Source: Crotophaga sulcirostris
Lineage: Eukaryota > Chordata > Aves > Cuculiformes > Crotophagidae
Assembly (NCBI GenBank): GCA_013397455.1
Contig: VYZB01000526.1
Span: forward strand, 120,440-184,439
Direction: 5' to 3'
DNA: 64,000 nucleotides
Shown: positions 22,015-33,133 of the stretch, piece by piece
How positions within the stretch are numbered: position 1 is the first letter of the stretch
Layout of the letters: each line of letters starts with the position of its first letter
The notes under the pieces: model-generated
Told to the model about the DNA's origin: nothing
The model's input: the letters and a program-made list of their open reading frames with translations, nothing else
Databases searched by the model: none
Program-made: the position numbers and the translations under genes

Positions 22015-22463
22015 CATGAAGATGATCAGAGGGCTGGAGCACCTCCTATATGGAGACAGGCTGAGACAGTTGGGGTTGTTCAGCCTGGAGAAGAGAAGGC
22101 TCTGGGGAGAACAAAAAAAAAAATTCCAATACTGAAAGGGGCTCCAGGAAATATGGGGAGGGGCTCTTGATCAGGGTGTGTGGGGATAGAATGAGGGGGA
22201 ATGGTTTTAAGTTGAAAGAGATTTAGGTTAAGCTTAAAGTTTTAGATGAGGTATTAGGAAGAAATTCTTTAGTGTGAGCGTGGTGATGCACTAACCAAGT
22301 TGCTCAGAGAAGTCACAAATGCCCCGTTTCTGCAGGTGTTCAAGACCAGGCTGGATGAGGTTTTGAGCAACCTGATTCAGTGGGAGGTGTCCCTGCCCAT
22401 CACAGGGGAGCTGGAACTGGGTGATCTTTAAGGTCTCTTCCAACCCAAACCATTCTGTGATTA
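22015..22463 (+). mobile_element. CR1 LINE fragment
   Basis: GATGATCAGAGGGCTGGAGC, TTCAGCCTGGAGAAGAGAAG, AGGATGAGG-type block, TTTGAGCAACCTGATTCAGT, AGGTCTCTTCCAACCCAAAC and ATTCTGTGATT. One A11 block at 22113-22123 interrupts it. Confidence 0.93.
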
Positions 22464-22663
22464 AACAGGGCCCAAAATTTACCGATGCATTGCCTGATTC
22501 TGGTGTTGTGCAGACATGGGCTAAGCCAGGAGACACTCAGAAGTAGAAAAAAAACCACACAATAAAAGAGGAGATTTGGGCTGTTCTGGTCTTTTGGAGC
22601 CTTCAGGGACATTCCTCTGGTCTATGGTGAAAGATGGTGTAAAGGAACTTCATTGCAGATGTC

Positions 22664-22945
22664 ACAGAATCATAGGATGCTTGGGGATGGAAGGGATCTT
22701 AAAGCCCATCCAGTCCCATCCCCCTGCCATGGGCAGGGACACCTCCCACTGCATCAGGTCGCTCAAAACTCCATCCAACCTGGCCTTGAACACCTCCAGG
22801 GATGGGGTATCCACAACTTCTCTGGGCAACTTGTGCCAGTGCCTCATCACCCTCATAGGAAAACATTTCTTTCCAATATCTCATCTAAATCTCCCCTCTT
22901 TCAGCCTAAAACCTTGCCCCTCATCCTATCCCTGTTCTCCCTGTC
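22664..22945 (-). mobile_element. CR1 LINE fragment
   Basis: CACAGAATCATAGGATGCTT, CCTGCCATGGGCAGGGACAC, CTCCAGGGATGGGGTATCCA and TCTCATCTAAATCTCCCCTC. The minus frame 22662-22856 reads the C-terminal ORF2 residues (REVVDTPSLEVFKARLDGVL). No grid block falls in this copy. Confidence 0.93.
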
Positions 22946-24938
22946 AAAGGTCTAGGAAAAGTCCTTTACTTCTGAGTGAATCTGCAAAGGAAAGACTTTG
23001 GGAAAAGAGGAGACGAGGATGTGCAAAAAAAAAAATCCAAAGCCTTTTGCAATCCAGACCAGCTCCTCAGCCACCTTCTTGAGACATAAGACTGCACCAA
23101 GGTGCTGACTTCAGAGCAGCTGATTTCCTCATCATCCCTCACCCCATCTGCATGACTGGGACGTGTGGGTCTGAGCACAGCCATGCACATGGTGAAGTTG
23201 GCTCAAATCCATCATCCAGGCCCATCTCTTAGTTGTTCAGAATATCTAAGTGAGGTACCTAGTGCTCTTCCTGGACATGATTGGAGGTGGTACTGGTTAG
23301 TTAAGATGTCATTGAATTAATCCAGATTGGTCTCAGAGCCCTCCACAACCTGATAGAATTTGAAAAAAAAAAAAAAAAGAAAAAAAAATGGAAAGTAGGA
23401 AGTAAACTCAGGATACACCATAGAAAAAAAAAAATTTGGTGCCTTAGAAAGTGCAGGAAGGGTTCAACAAGTCATTTGTCTTTCTCCTAAGAAAGGCCAT
23501 TTTTTGTTCTTTGCCCTGTTTCTCGCACAACCCTGGCAAAAAAAAAAAAAGATGTTTAGAGACCTGTTGGTCTGTCTGGATCCTGCCAAAGTGTTTTCTA
23601 ACCCAAGTGATGCAGCAAGGAGCCCTACTAGCATCCCTCTCAGGGTGGACAAAAAAAAAAAACCACATTGCGCTGTGTAAGCTCAGCTCCCCATGGTCTC
23701 CCATGTACCTGACTTTCTGGGTGGATTTCAACACCACAGCCAATGAGTTTCACTGAACATGTGGAAGAAGGGCCATGGAATGATGCCTTGGTTGACAGCA
23801 CTGGGTAAACTCTCATCTGCTCCCAAGTGATTGGTGTTCCCTGAGGTTTGATTTCATGGCCTGAGGGTGGCTGGACTCCAAAAAAAAAAATGCTTGGTCT
23901 GCTGGAGATAACACTGGGCAGCAGCAACTGGAGGACCTGGAGGAAAAAGTTCATTCACCGGTGACAGCCATGCTGTGGGTCACCTTAGGACACTTGTACT
24001 TATCCATATTCTCCACAGCGACAACCTGCACCTCTATAACCTCAGCCATAACCTATATTGCCACCACAGACCATCAAGAAAAATTTCCAGCACAGCTCCA
24101 CACAGTAGGATCCTTCTTTACCAATTTTCTGTCTTCTGGTCATGAGATTCAGGCCTTGCTTTCTACCATGAAGTTTGCTAGGACCTTTACCTTTTTTGCC
24201 CTACCATCTTTTCCAAGAAGAGACAACACCAAGCTGCTTTCACCTACTCAGCAAAACCATCACAGGATCATCAAACTCAAAAAAAAAAAGTTGGAGACAG
24301 AAAATGATGCCCGGTTTATCTTATCTTTTTCTGGATAGCTGGTAGGACCAAAGCCCTGGCCAAGAGGGACATGGCCTTAGAGGGTTACACAAAAAAAAAA
24401 AAAGATGTCCCCAGTTTTTTAGCTGCATGAAGATTCAGGTGCACAGAAATGACAAGAAGGAGGGAAGGAAAAGGCAGGGTGGCGATGGGGATGGGGTGGG
24501 ATATGATGTCATCTTCCTACCCCCAGGGGAACCCTGAATTATTAATCAGAACTAAAACGGTCCCTGCAACCCAAGCTGAGGCGGCTCTGATTTCATCTCT
24601 CGACAGCCCTGGCGCTTGGCTGTGCCGACTCGTCCCGCTTCCGGAAGGGAGCGCGTCTCACAGGGAAAGCCAACGGCAGAATGCTGGAGGGAGCTCTGGT
24701 GGGGAGATGATGCAGGCAAGAGTCCACACAGCATCAGTGCTGATATCAGCCTCCAGCCACATCTCCTCTCAGGTGGTGGGATAAGGAGGATGGAGCCTTT
24801 TTCCCTCTTCACTACTCACTGGGGCTTCTTGACATGGATGGAGCTTGTTGGAGACATCCCATCCTATACAGGGTTTGGAGGATGACCTCTAGCAATCATA
24901 GGCGCAAAAAAAAAAATCACCTATGGATGAACCAAAAG
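22946..24938. other. Unique intergenic DNA
   Basis: No repeat family was recognised. A11 blocks at 23025, 23367, 23424, 23538, 23652, 23880, 24279 and 24393 create lysine or phenylalanine runs in otherwise unremarkable frames. A compact patch at about 24530-24640 (CTGAATTATTAATCAGAACT) resembles a small regulatory element but is not called separately. Confidence 0.5.
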
Positions 24939-25256
24939 TCACAGTATCACAGTATTACAAGGAAAAAAAAAAACTCTTAGATCATCAAGTCCAACCTATA
25001 ACCCAACACTAACACCAACAAAAAAAAAAAACCATGGCACTGAGTGCCTCATCCAATCTCCCCTTAAACACCTTCAAAAAAAAAAAATCCACCACCTCCC
25101 TGGACAGCGCATTCCAATGGCCAATCACCCTTTAAAAAAAAAAATTTTTCCTAATATCAAGTCTAAACTTTCCCTGACAAAGTTTGAGTCGATGTCCTCT
25201 AGTTCTGTCACTGGTCACCTGAGAGAAGAGACCAACCCCTGCCTGACTACAACCTC
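24939..25256 (-). mobile_element. CR1 LINE, TACTGTGAT-tail subfamily
   Basis: CACAGTATCACAGTATTACA, CATCAAGTCCAACCTATAAC, GGCACTGAGTGCCTCATCCA and TTTCCTAATATCAAGTCTAA. It parallels the copy at 4913-5192, which shows what five A11 blocks (24963, 25020, 25077, 25134 and the one at 24906 just outside) have replaced. Confidence 0.93.
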
Positions 25257-25437
25257 CTTCTTCTTTATCCTTCTTCTTCATCCCAGTGCTATGTAACTAT
25301 CTTTAAAAAAAAAAAGTGCAATGAGTTGCACAGGTCTCAGCCTATGTAGAGAAAATAGGGCAAAAAAAAAAATCTTCAGCATCACTCTTACTGCCCAGTC
25401 TCATCAACCTGGACTTATAAAAAAAAAAACGCCTTGC

Positions 25438-25460
25438 CCTTTCCTTCCTTCCTTCCTTCC
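25438..25460. repeat. (TTCC)n microsatellite
   Basis: Five TTCC units after CCCT. It is preceded and followed by A11 grid blocks at 25419 and 25476. Confidence 0.95.
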
Positions 25461-25630
25461 CATTTGTGGATTCCAAAAAAAAAAAACATGTTCCTGAAGA
25501 CCAGATCCTTTCCCAATTAGTTTACTTTTCGCTCTCTCAATCTCTAGTAACGACAATTCTAAAATACTTAGTGGCATTTGTGATGCCCCAAGGGCAAAAT
25601 TCTGCCCTTATTGCTGTGAGATTTCAAGAA

Positions 25631-26026
25631 GCATGAGAGAATTGGAATTGTTCAGCCTAGAGAAGAGAAGACTCCAGGGAGAACTTACAGCAGACTTTCA
25701 GAACTTAAAGTGGCTACAGGAAAGATGAGGAGGGGCGTTTTATCAGGGAGTGCAGGGATAGGATAAGGGGGAATGGTTCTAAGCTGACAGAGGGGAGATT
25801 CAGGTTAGATATAAGGAAAAAAAAAAAAACTGTGAAGGCGGTGAAGCATGGGACCAGGCTGCCCAGGGAAGTCATGGTTGCCCCATCCCTGGAGGCGTTC
25901 AAGGCCAGACTGGATGAAGATTTAAGCAACCTGATCCAGTGGAAAGTGTTCTTGCCCATGGCAAGGGGGTTGGAACAGGATGATCTTTAATGTTCCTTCC
26001 ATCCCAAACTGTTCTATGATTCTATC
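25631..26026 (+). mobile_element. CR1 LINE inside the inverted-duplication arm
   Basis: GAGAATTGGAATTGTTCAGC, AGAAGAGAAGACTCCAGGGA, GGCCAGACTGGATGAAGATT, AACCTGATCCAGTGGAAAGT and tail TTCTATGATTCTATCAT. It is the counterpart of 4289-4690, sharing the unusual GTTCCTTCC/AACATTAAAG ending near 25990. Confidence 0.92.
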
Positions 26027-26181
26027 ATATATAGGACAGGCTGCTGTCTCACGAGTGCAAAGCTCTGTGCCATGGGACCCTATCCCTGATCAGAGACTCC
26101 GTAAAAAAAAAAAGCAAAGAGTCCACCCTGCTTTGGGCTAGTCCCCATTGTGCCTTGCAAACCTTTTCTTGTCTTTTAGAC
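25631..26181 (-). repeat. Right arm of an inverted duplication (partner 4138-4690)
   Basis: 26027-26181 is the reverse complement of 4149-4289 with scattered mismatches: ATATATAGGACAGGCTGCTG, GTGCCATGGGACCCTATCCC, TAGTCCCCATTGTGCCTTGC. The CR1 tail joins at the same place in both arms. A block of 11 A's at 26103-26113 hides part of it. Beyond 26181 the sequence runs into a different CR1 fragment. Confidence 0.75.
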
Positions 26182-26189
26182 TGGAGCCT

Positions 26190-26311
26190 TGAGGCCAGGC
26201 TGGATGAGGCTTTGAGCAACCTGATCCAGTGGAAGGTGTCTCTGACCATGGCAGGGGGTTTGGAAATAGATGGACTTTAATGTCCCTTCCAACCCAAACC
26301 ATTCTGATTCA
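26190..26311 (+). mobile_element. CR1 3' fragment
   Basis: GAGGCCAGGCTGGATGAGGC, AACCTGATCCAGTGGAAGGT, GACCATGGCAGGGGGTTTGG and CCTTCCAACCCAAACCATTC. It follows the duplication arm immediately. Confidence 0.92.
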
Positions 26312-26805
26312 TTTTGACCTCTTGGTATCAAATGGGAAAAAGATGAGGAAGCTTGGAAAAGAATTGCATCATCTGCTAAAACTTTTTAAAAAAAAAAAAT
26401 CTATTTGAGGATATGGATGATTTTTTTTTAATTAAATGTATATTTTAATCAATGAAAGGGTAATGAGTACTGTTTAGGAGGGGGTAAGGAGTTATCTTTA
26501 AAAAAAAAAAAAAGAGTAATTTCCCCCAAAACTCAGATTTCTCTCCAGTTTGGAGGGTGTCCAGACCTCTGATGCTTCTCTGTGGCCCACTGTAGAACAG
26601 TAGCTCATGGTAGCTAAAAAAAAAAACTGCAGCAAGGCTCATCCTTACTTTCAAGTGTGGGAGGAAGGAAGCTGAGGATTTCTGACCTTCCTGGTGAGTC
26701 ATACCTGCAGGTCATGATGGCTGATCCTCTCCTCCAAACTCAGGGTCCTGTATGAGAAAGAAGATTCCTCATCTCTCTCATCGTAGAAAAAAAAAAAAAA
26801 ACACT
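26312..26805. other. Unique AT-rich DNA
   Basis: No gene or repeat was recognised. A11 blocks at 26388 and later slots. A natural T9 run lies near 26421. Confidence 0.45.
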
Positions 26806-26860
26806 GAATCATAGAATCATTAAGATTGGAAAAGACCTCTAAGAAAAAAAAAAATAACCA
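26806..26860 (-). mobile_element. CR1 3' tail fragment
   Basis: AATCATAGAATCATTAAGAT then TGGAAAAGACCTCTAAG, cut by an A11 block at about 26844. Confidence 0.82.
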
Positions 26861-27216
26861 TCAGCCCAAAACATGAAAGCTGTTATTTTCCATTTCAACA
26901 AAAAAAAAAAAGGCTCTTCTGCAGAGGACAGGGACTGTGACAAGCCGATAGCACAGCAAAAAAAAAAATTTTGCATCTATCTTTAATTCTGCAACCCTAT
27001 ACCATTTTCTCACCCTTAGGGAGCCGGCGCTGGGCTGATTCAGCCAAACAAATCCAGGAGTGAGGTGAGCTCTGTCCTGAACTCAAGCATTTGACTAAGC
27101 CTGCATTGACTCCAGAGAAAGCGCAAGGTAACCAGCCCAGATAAGGGCACGGCAGATATTTCCCTTGTAGGAAAAAGGAGACATGGTTAGTTGGTAGTTA
27201 GGAGAGAGAAATCAGC
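26861..27216. other. Unique DNA with CpG-containing patch
   Basis: Contains GAGCCGGCGCTGGGCTGATT near 27022 and GAGAAAGCGCAAGGTAACC near 27115. It could be a small regulatory element but is not gene-like. Confidence 0.4.
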
Positions 27217-27965
27217 ACTGCACCTGGGTCAGGGCAATGCCAAAAAAAAAAAAAGGTTGGTCAGATTGAGAGCTGCCCTGACAAGATGGTCTTGAGGTGC
27301 TGGTGGATAAGAAGCTCAATATGACCAGGCAATGTGCGCTTGCAGCCCAAAAAACCAACTGTGTCCTGGGCTGTTTCAAAAGAAGTGCACTCAGCAGGTC
27401 AAGGAAAGGGATTCTTCCCCTCTAGTCTGCTCTTGTGAGACCACATCTGGAGTCCTGTGCCCAGTTATGGAAAAAAAAAAACAGGAAAGACCTGGATCTG
27501 TTAGAGTGAGTCCAGAGGAGACCACAAAGATGATCATAGGGCTAGAGGACCTCCTCTATGAGGACAGGCTGAGAGAGTTGGGTTTGTTTAGCCTAGAGAA
27601 CAGAAGGCTCCAGGAAGACCTTATAGCACCCTTTCAGTACTTAAAGTGGGCCTACAGGAAAGCTGGTGAGGGGCTCTTGATCAGGGAGTTCAGGGATAAA
27701 AAAAAAAAAAACGGTTTTAAGCTGGAAGAGGGGAGATTTAGGTTAACTATCAGGAAGAAAGTTTTTCCTGATAAAGTGGTGAAGCACTGGAACAGGCTGC
27801 CAGGAGATGCTGTGGATGCCCCATCCCCAAAGGTGTTCCAGGTCAGGCTCGATGACGTTTTGAGCAACCAAAAAAAAAAAGAGGTGTCCCTACCCATGGC
27901 AGAGGGGTTGGAACTGGATGATCTTTAAAGTCCTTTCCAACCCAAACCATTCTATTATTCTATGA
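27217..27965 (+). mobile_element. CR1 LINE, long copy with an almost continuous ORF2 remnant
   Basis: GCACTGCACCTGGGTCAGGG, GCAATGTGCGCTTGCAGCCC, GTGAGACCACATCTGGAGTC, GTGAAGCACTGGAACAGGCT and tail ATTCTATTATTCTATGATT. The plus frame 27332-27928 reads 198 codons of ORF2 C-terminus ([20 protein letters not shown]), but the KKK stretches within it are A11 blocks, for example 27870-27880. No endonuclease or reverse-transcriptase domain is present. Confidence 0.94.
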
Positions 27966-28677
27966 TTTTTTTGCATTTTTATGAGTTGAGGTGTCACTCA
28001 TGGGCTACGTAATATCCCTCATGATGCTGCTTTGTATCACAAAAAAAAAAATGAAGGCCATGGAGCGCATCAGCAACGTGTGGTTTTGATGCCTTCAAAA
28101 AAAAAAAAAATATTGGGAAGACAGGATGAAATGCCACTGGAAGACTGATCAGTAAGGTCGGTGAAACATAGGGAGCATTTCCTCCTCTCAAAAAACAAAT
28201 CCTACATAAGGAAAAAAAAAAAATCCTAAATTCCACCAGCAGTATTGACTGGCTCTGCATAAGAGGAGTCTGGATATCAAGCTCAGATCTAGATGACTTT
28301 GGTCTTGGCTCCTCTACTCAGTGAGAAAAAAAAAAACCAAAGTTTTTAGTGAAAATACCTATTAACATTTGTTATCATGCCTGACAAGGTCTTACTCCCT
28401 GAGACCTGCTGCGTTGAACATGCTGAAAATATGGCTTTAAGTAAAGAGGGTGTCTACAGGTTGATTCAAGTGCTTTGTATGCAAATTGCAATGTGGCTGC
28501 GATATATCAAAGTTGAGAAGTGTGCAAGTTCAGTTATTCAAACTGCAATAATGGAAACAGATCTTAAATTCACAGGAGCATGTTGGGAGAACAGTACAGA
28601 GTTACAGTGTAAAAAAAAAAAGACAAGTCCAACAAAGACCAAATAGTTCAGCATTTGCAGACAAAAAAAAAAAAAAA
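27966..28677. other. Unique intergenic DNA
   Basis: No repeat family was recognised. A plus frame 28377-28646 (89 codons) has no recognisable domain and ends in an A11 block. A11 at 28041 and neighbouring slots. Confidence 0.45.
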
Positions 28678-28998
28678 ACTAAAAGGAGATTGTAGCCAGG
28701 TGAGTGCGGGTCTCTGCTCCTAAGAAAAAAAAAAACAAAAAAAGAAACGACCTCAAGTTGCACCAGGGGAGGTTTAGATTGGATATTAGAAAAATTTCCT
28801 TTACTGAAAAAGTGGTGAAGCATTGGAACAAACTGCCCAGGGAAGTGGTGCAGTCATCTTCCCTGGAGGTGTTCAAAAAACACGTAGACATGGTGAAAAA
28901 AAAAAAGGTTTAGTAGGCACAGTAGTATTGGGCTGATGGTTGGACTGAATGATCTTAGAAGTCTTTTCCAACCTTAACAGTTCTATGATTCTATGGCT
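28678..28998 (+). mobile_element. CR1 LINE fragment
   Basis: AAAGGAGATTGTAGCCAGGT, GTTGCACCAGGGGAGGTTTA, GAACAAACTGCCCAGGGAAG, TGGACTGAATGATCTTAGAA and AGTTCTATGATTCTATGG. Several A11 blocks interrupt it. Confidence 0.92.
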
Positions 28999-29546
28999 CT
29001 TCGGGCCTTCAGAGCAAATTGAGAGGTGAATCTGTAAAAAGTGACTGAAAAAATGGAGCTGAGTCTAAAAAAAAAAATGCAGAATTATGGAGAACAAGGG
29101 TGGTAAAGCAGGTACAGACATCAAAAAAAAAAAATAAGTGAGAAGAGGTGAACTGCTATGGCTATACTCTGAGTTTATCAAAAAAAAAAAATATTAAAAT
29201 TACCCCAGTCCTCAGGGAAACTTTGAAAACTGTTTAAAAAAAAAAAAAAAATATTAATAATAAAATCTTTGCAGTGAGAGCAGAAGATCACCAGAAAAAA
29301 AAAAAGATTTATAGCCTGTGAAGGCTAATTTTAAAGTACCTAAATGAGATTAAAAAAAAAAAGGCAAAGGAAGACATGAAGGGCTGAAATCATCAGCAAC
29401 ATGTCTGATCCCTAACAGACCCTCATTCCCAGTGCTTTAGTTTTCATAGTGTAAGAGTTGGTCCGAAGGATTTTCTTTGCGCTTCGAGGTCACGGCAAAC
29501 GAACCATCATGAGTCCACTGAGTGAACCATGACACATAGCTTTCAT
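28999..29546. other. Unique DNA dense in A11 blocks
   Basis: No gene or repeat was recognised. Many successive grid slots between 29070 and 29360 are overwritten, so motif reading is unreliable here. Confidence 0.45.
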
Positions 29547-29874
29547 ATAATGGTTTGGGTTGGAAGGGATCTTAAAGGGAAAAAAAAAAAGCCCCCCTGC
29601 CATGGGTAAGGACACCTTCCACTGGATCAGGTTGATAAAAAAAAAAACGAACCTGGCCTTGAACACCTTCAGGGATGGGGCATCCACAACTTCTCTGGGC
29701 AGCCTCTACCAGTGCCTTACCACCCTCACAGGAAAAAGTTTCTTCCCAATAAAAAAAAAAAATCTCCTCTCTTTCAACTTAAAAGCATTCCACTCATCCT
29801 ATGACTGCATTCCTGATAAGGAGAGCCTCCCTAGCTCTCCTATAGACCACCTTTAAGTACTGGGAGGCTGCTAT
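29547..29874 (-). mobile_element. CR1 LINE fragment
   Basis: AATGGTTTGGGTTGGAAGGG, CCCCCCTGCCATGGGTAAGG, CAGGGATGGGGCATCCACAA and CTTTAAGTACTGGGAGGCTG. Blocks at 29580, 29637 and 29751 replace CR1 bases. Confidence 0.92.
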
Positions 29875-31019
29875 ATTTTCATCTCTGAGAACCACTTTGC
29901 AGAGTGGGTTCCTGCAGATCTAAAAAAAAAAATGAAGGAAACAGTGGAGAGAGTCCCCTTGCAGTGAAACCTTCGTTCAAAAAAAAAAATTACTTTCCTC
30001 TTTGTTACTTAATTTAAAAAAAAAAAGTCCTAAATAAAAAAAAAAATTAGAGCATAGGTCTGCCAAGGAGGTTACACTTAAGTCTTCTCTCTGCCTAAAT
30101 GCTCACCTTCATTTTAAACAGCCCTGGAGAAAAACCTCCTGTTTGCACCAAAAAAAAAAACTCGGCATGTGGCCTTTCTCATCCTTACTTTCTTATCTCC
30201 TTCGTTTTGATCTTCTACCAAGGGAATTGGGGCTGACTGTAGAAGTCCACATCTTCCACAACAAAAAAAAAAAAAAACCGGTCGAGTTTTTCTTTGAGTA
30301 TCCCAGTGATGCTGTGGGTCTGCCATGAGATTCGAGGCAGTAGGTCTCCCTTTACTCCTGCCTCTTCTTCCTCCCTTTGAGGCCAACTTGTAGATTTCCT
30401 ATCTGCATCATGGCAATGGGGTGATTATCAGTGAAAAAAAAAAAATCAACAAGAAAGAGCTTTGTTAGCATTTTCATTGTCTTCAGGAGTGAGTTCAGGG
30501 CATGAAATCTGAATATGTGTTTGCATTTATGGATACATGTAGGTCCATATAGGTAGGTATACCTTGAAGTGTCTGCACAAATAGATACCCATGTGCATCT
30601 CTCCACATAATACATATTTGCATATGTGTGAATACCTAATGCTTATTTCAACTGGGCCCCGAAATCCAGCTGAGACCTCTTGCAGTTCCTACCACGGATG
30701 GCTACTCAGAAAGGCTGATAAAAAAAAAAAGATTCCTGGGAGACCTCTCTCTCTCTCTGCCTCATAAGCAAAGTGCAAAAAAAAAAAGGTTTGAGGATGC
30801 AGAAGGGAGCTGCTCGCTCAGCAGCTGTGCTACAAGGCATGTTTCCTAATGGGGTACTTGCAACTGGGTCGATGGGGCAGAACCAGTTTCTGGAGGGAAG
30901 ATACGTGGGGAAGAGAAAACTTTCTCCCCTTGATTTAGGGGATGGCTGTCCAGCTTTAAATCCATACCTCATCTTTCAATTATAGATTGTGTTTTCCTCC
31001 TTCTAGCAGCCACAAGAAG
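29875..31019. other. Unique intergenic DNA
   Basis: No gene or repeat family was recognised. A short CT run (about 30746-30757) and the A11 blocks are the only low-complexity features. Confidence 0.45.
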
Positions 31020-31110
31020 CTTGAATACGCCTCAGCTGTCACATTAGACCCAAACATGTACAGCCAATATTTAGGAAACTTCACTTTTCCCGAAATAAGA
31101 ATTCCTCAAT
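31020..31110 (+). repeat. Direct repeat flanking a CR1, left copy
   Basis: CTCAGCTGTCACATTAGACC (31031 on) and AATATTTAGGAAAC match 31811 on with an ungapped 780-bp offset, through AATAAGAATTCCTCAA. The CR1 at 31107-31799 lies between the two copies. Confidence 0.7.
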
Positions 31111-31799
31111 CATACAATAAAAAAAAAAAATGGTTTAGGTTGGAAGAGCTCTTAAGGATTACCTAGCTCCAACCACACTGCCATGGGCAGGGACATCCTC
31201 CACTGGATCAGGTTGCAAATAATCTCATCCAGAAAAAAAAAAAACACCTCCAGAGATGGGGCAGCCATGACTTCTCTGTGTAAGCTCTTCCACTGTTTCA
31301 CCACCCTAACGAGAAAATACTTCTTTCTAATATCTCATCTAAATCTCCCCTCTCAGCTTAAACCTATTCCCCCTTGTCCTATCCCTTCACTCCCTGATCA
31401 AGAAAAAAAAAAAAGCTTTCCTGTAGCCCCTTTAAGTACTGGAAGGTTGCTCTAAGGTCTAAAAAAAAAAATCTCTTCTCTAAGATAAACAACCCCAACT
31501 CTCTCAGCCTGTCCTCATATCGGAGGTGCTTCAGCCCTCAGGTCATCTCTGTGGCCTCCTCTGGACTCACTCTAACAGATCCATGTCCTTCCTGTGCTAA
31601 GGACACCAGAACTGAATGCTGAGGTCTCATGAGAGCCGAGCAGAGGGGCTGAATCCTTCACTTCCTGAACACTTCTTTGGATGCAGCCCAGGATACAGTT
31701 GGCTTTCTAGGCTGCAAGCACACATTGCCAGTTCATGTTGAGCTTAAAAAAAAAAAGCATCCTCTCCCCAGATCCTCTTCTTCAGCGCTACTCTCAATC
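31107..31799 (-). mobile_element. CR1 LINE, long copy flanked by direct repeats
   Basis: TGGTTTAGGTTGGAAGAGCT, ACTGCCATGGGCAGGGACAT, ATGGGGCAGCCATGACTTCT, CCTGTCCTCATATCGGAGGT and GTTGGCTTTCTAGGCTGCAA. The 5' side ends near GCTACTCTCAATCC. CR1 normally makes no long target-site duplication, so the 90-bp flanking repeats are unexpected. Confidence 0.93.
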
Positions 31800-31890
31800 C
31801 ATCAATGCACCCCAGTTGTCATGTTAGACCCAAAAAAGTAGAGCTAATATTTAGGAAACAAAAAAAAAAACTGGACAAGAACTCCTGAAA
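31800..31890 (+). repeat. Direct repeat flanking a CR1, right copy
   Basis: CCCAGTTGTCATGTTAGACC (31811 on), AATATTTAGGAAAC, then an A11 block at 31860-31870, and CTGGACAAGAACTCCTGAAA. It matches 31020-31110 at constant offset with scattered differences. Confidence 0.7.
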
Positions 31891-31895
31891 TTCTC

Positions 31896-31916
31896 TTTTG
31901 TTTTGTTTTGTTTTTT
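31896..31916. repeat. (TTTTG)n short tandem repeat
   Basis: CTTTTGTTTTGTTTTGTTTT, adjacent to a grid block at about 31917. Confidence 0.85.
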
Positions 31917-32389
31917 AAAAAAAAAAAGGGTTGTAGGTCTCAGCAATCTTCCATGTCACTTACAGTATCACAGAAAAAAAAAAACACAGTCCAGCATCCA
32001 ACAGGATTTTTCCCCAGTGCTCCATGTATCAAAAAAAAAAAGAACAGAGGTGGAGGGGTTTCAGCATGCATTACCCTTTGTCCCAAAAAAAAAAAAAAGC
32101 ACTAGCTTCTACCAAGGAGGGCTCGTGGCTTTGTGACTGGGGCAATGAACGGTAGATTTAAAGTTCTTGGATCTCCAGTTTAACCCGCAGATTTTCCAAG
32201 TAAAAAAAAAAAAGTAAAACATTTCCAAGAGTGGAATTTACTGTCATAATTAATAGGTAAAAAAAAAAACAATAACTTTCATCAACCTAGCTGGGAGAGA
32301 ACCTATTAATGAAACAAAAAAAAAAAGTAAACTCTATGGAGAAGATAGGAGGGAGAATTTACAACTTCCCAGAAGCCCTAGTAACTAAA

Positions 32390-32665
32390 GGGACGATTTA
32401 CAGGAAGTAAAATGAACCGGGCGCCCATAAAACACAACCAAAATTATACCCATATCCAAACAAGACAAATTAAAAAGGTTTAAGTGGATTTCTCAGCCCA
32501 AATAAAACAGAGCATCTCAATTGAGAGGAGACATTTCATGTTGCATTTTATGGAGTGCGGGAGGGGAAGATGCATGGAAATGTGAGAGCATATCAAACAG
32601 GTCAATAAGAAATCAGTGGCATAGCCTGACACTACTGATTGCCCCTTCGGTCTTAGCCCATAGGA
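32390..32665. promoter_or_regulatory. Candidate conserved regulatory island
   Basis: Repeat-free DNA with GGGCGCCCATAAAACACAAC, CAAATTAAAAAGGTTTAAGT and CATTTTATGGAGTGCGG. No A11 block falls in it. The call rests on AT-rich motif density in otherwise repeat-free sequence. Confidence 0.3.
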
Positions 32666-32952
32666 TGTGGTCTAGTGGTCACAGCCAACTCTAAAGTAAC
32701 AAGACAGCACTGTCAAAAAAAAAAACCACACCACGGTCAAAATACAGAGGGCCTAGATTAAAATTCAGAAAAAAAAAAAAAAAACACGTTCATCCTGCAG
32801 TCACTGGAGAGAAGTGCTTTCCATTTTGAAAAAAAAAAAGGGACATTGCCCAACACCACAGAGTAAACCACTTCAGTCATTGCCCAAAAAAAAAAACTCC
32901 TACAGACATGTCACCACATCTTTCTATTCATTTATTTATTTAAAAAAAAAAA

Positions 32953-33133
32953 AAATGATCATCCAGTTCCAACCCTGACCATGGGCAGAGACACCTCCCA
33001 AAAAAAAAAATTACTCAAAACCTCATCCAACCTGGCCTTGAACACCTTCAAGGATGAAAAAAAAAAAACTTCTCTGGGTAACCTCTTCCAGTGCCTCACC
33101 ACCCTCACAGGAAAAAAAAAAAAAATAATATCT
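32953..33133 (-). mobile_element. CR1 fragment, left arm of a fold-back pair
   Basis: GATCATCCAGTTCCAACCCT, GACCATGGGCAGAGACACCT, CATCCAACCTGGCCTTGAAC and TAATATCT. It lacks the octamer tail. It is followed with almost no spacer by an inverted CR1 copy covering the same part of the element. Confidence 0.88.

Noticed and set aside
22545..22553. An A8 run resembling a grid block
   Set aside because: Too short and off the 57-bp phase, so it is natural sequence.
27332..27928. A 198-codon plus-strand frame
   Set aside because: It is the C-terminal remnant of CR1 ORF2 with artefactual KKK runs. It has no endonuclease or reverse-transcriptase domain.
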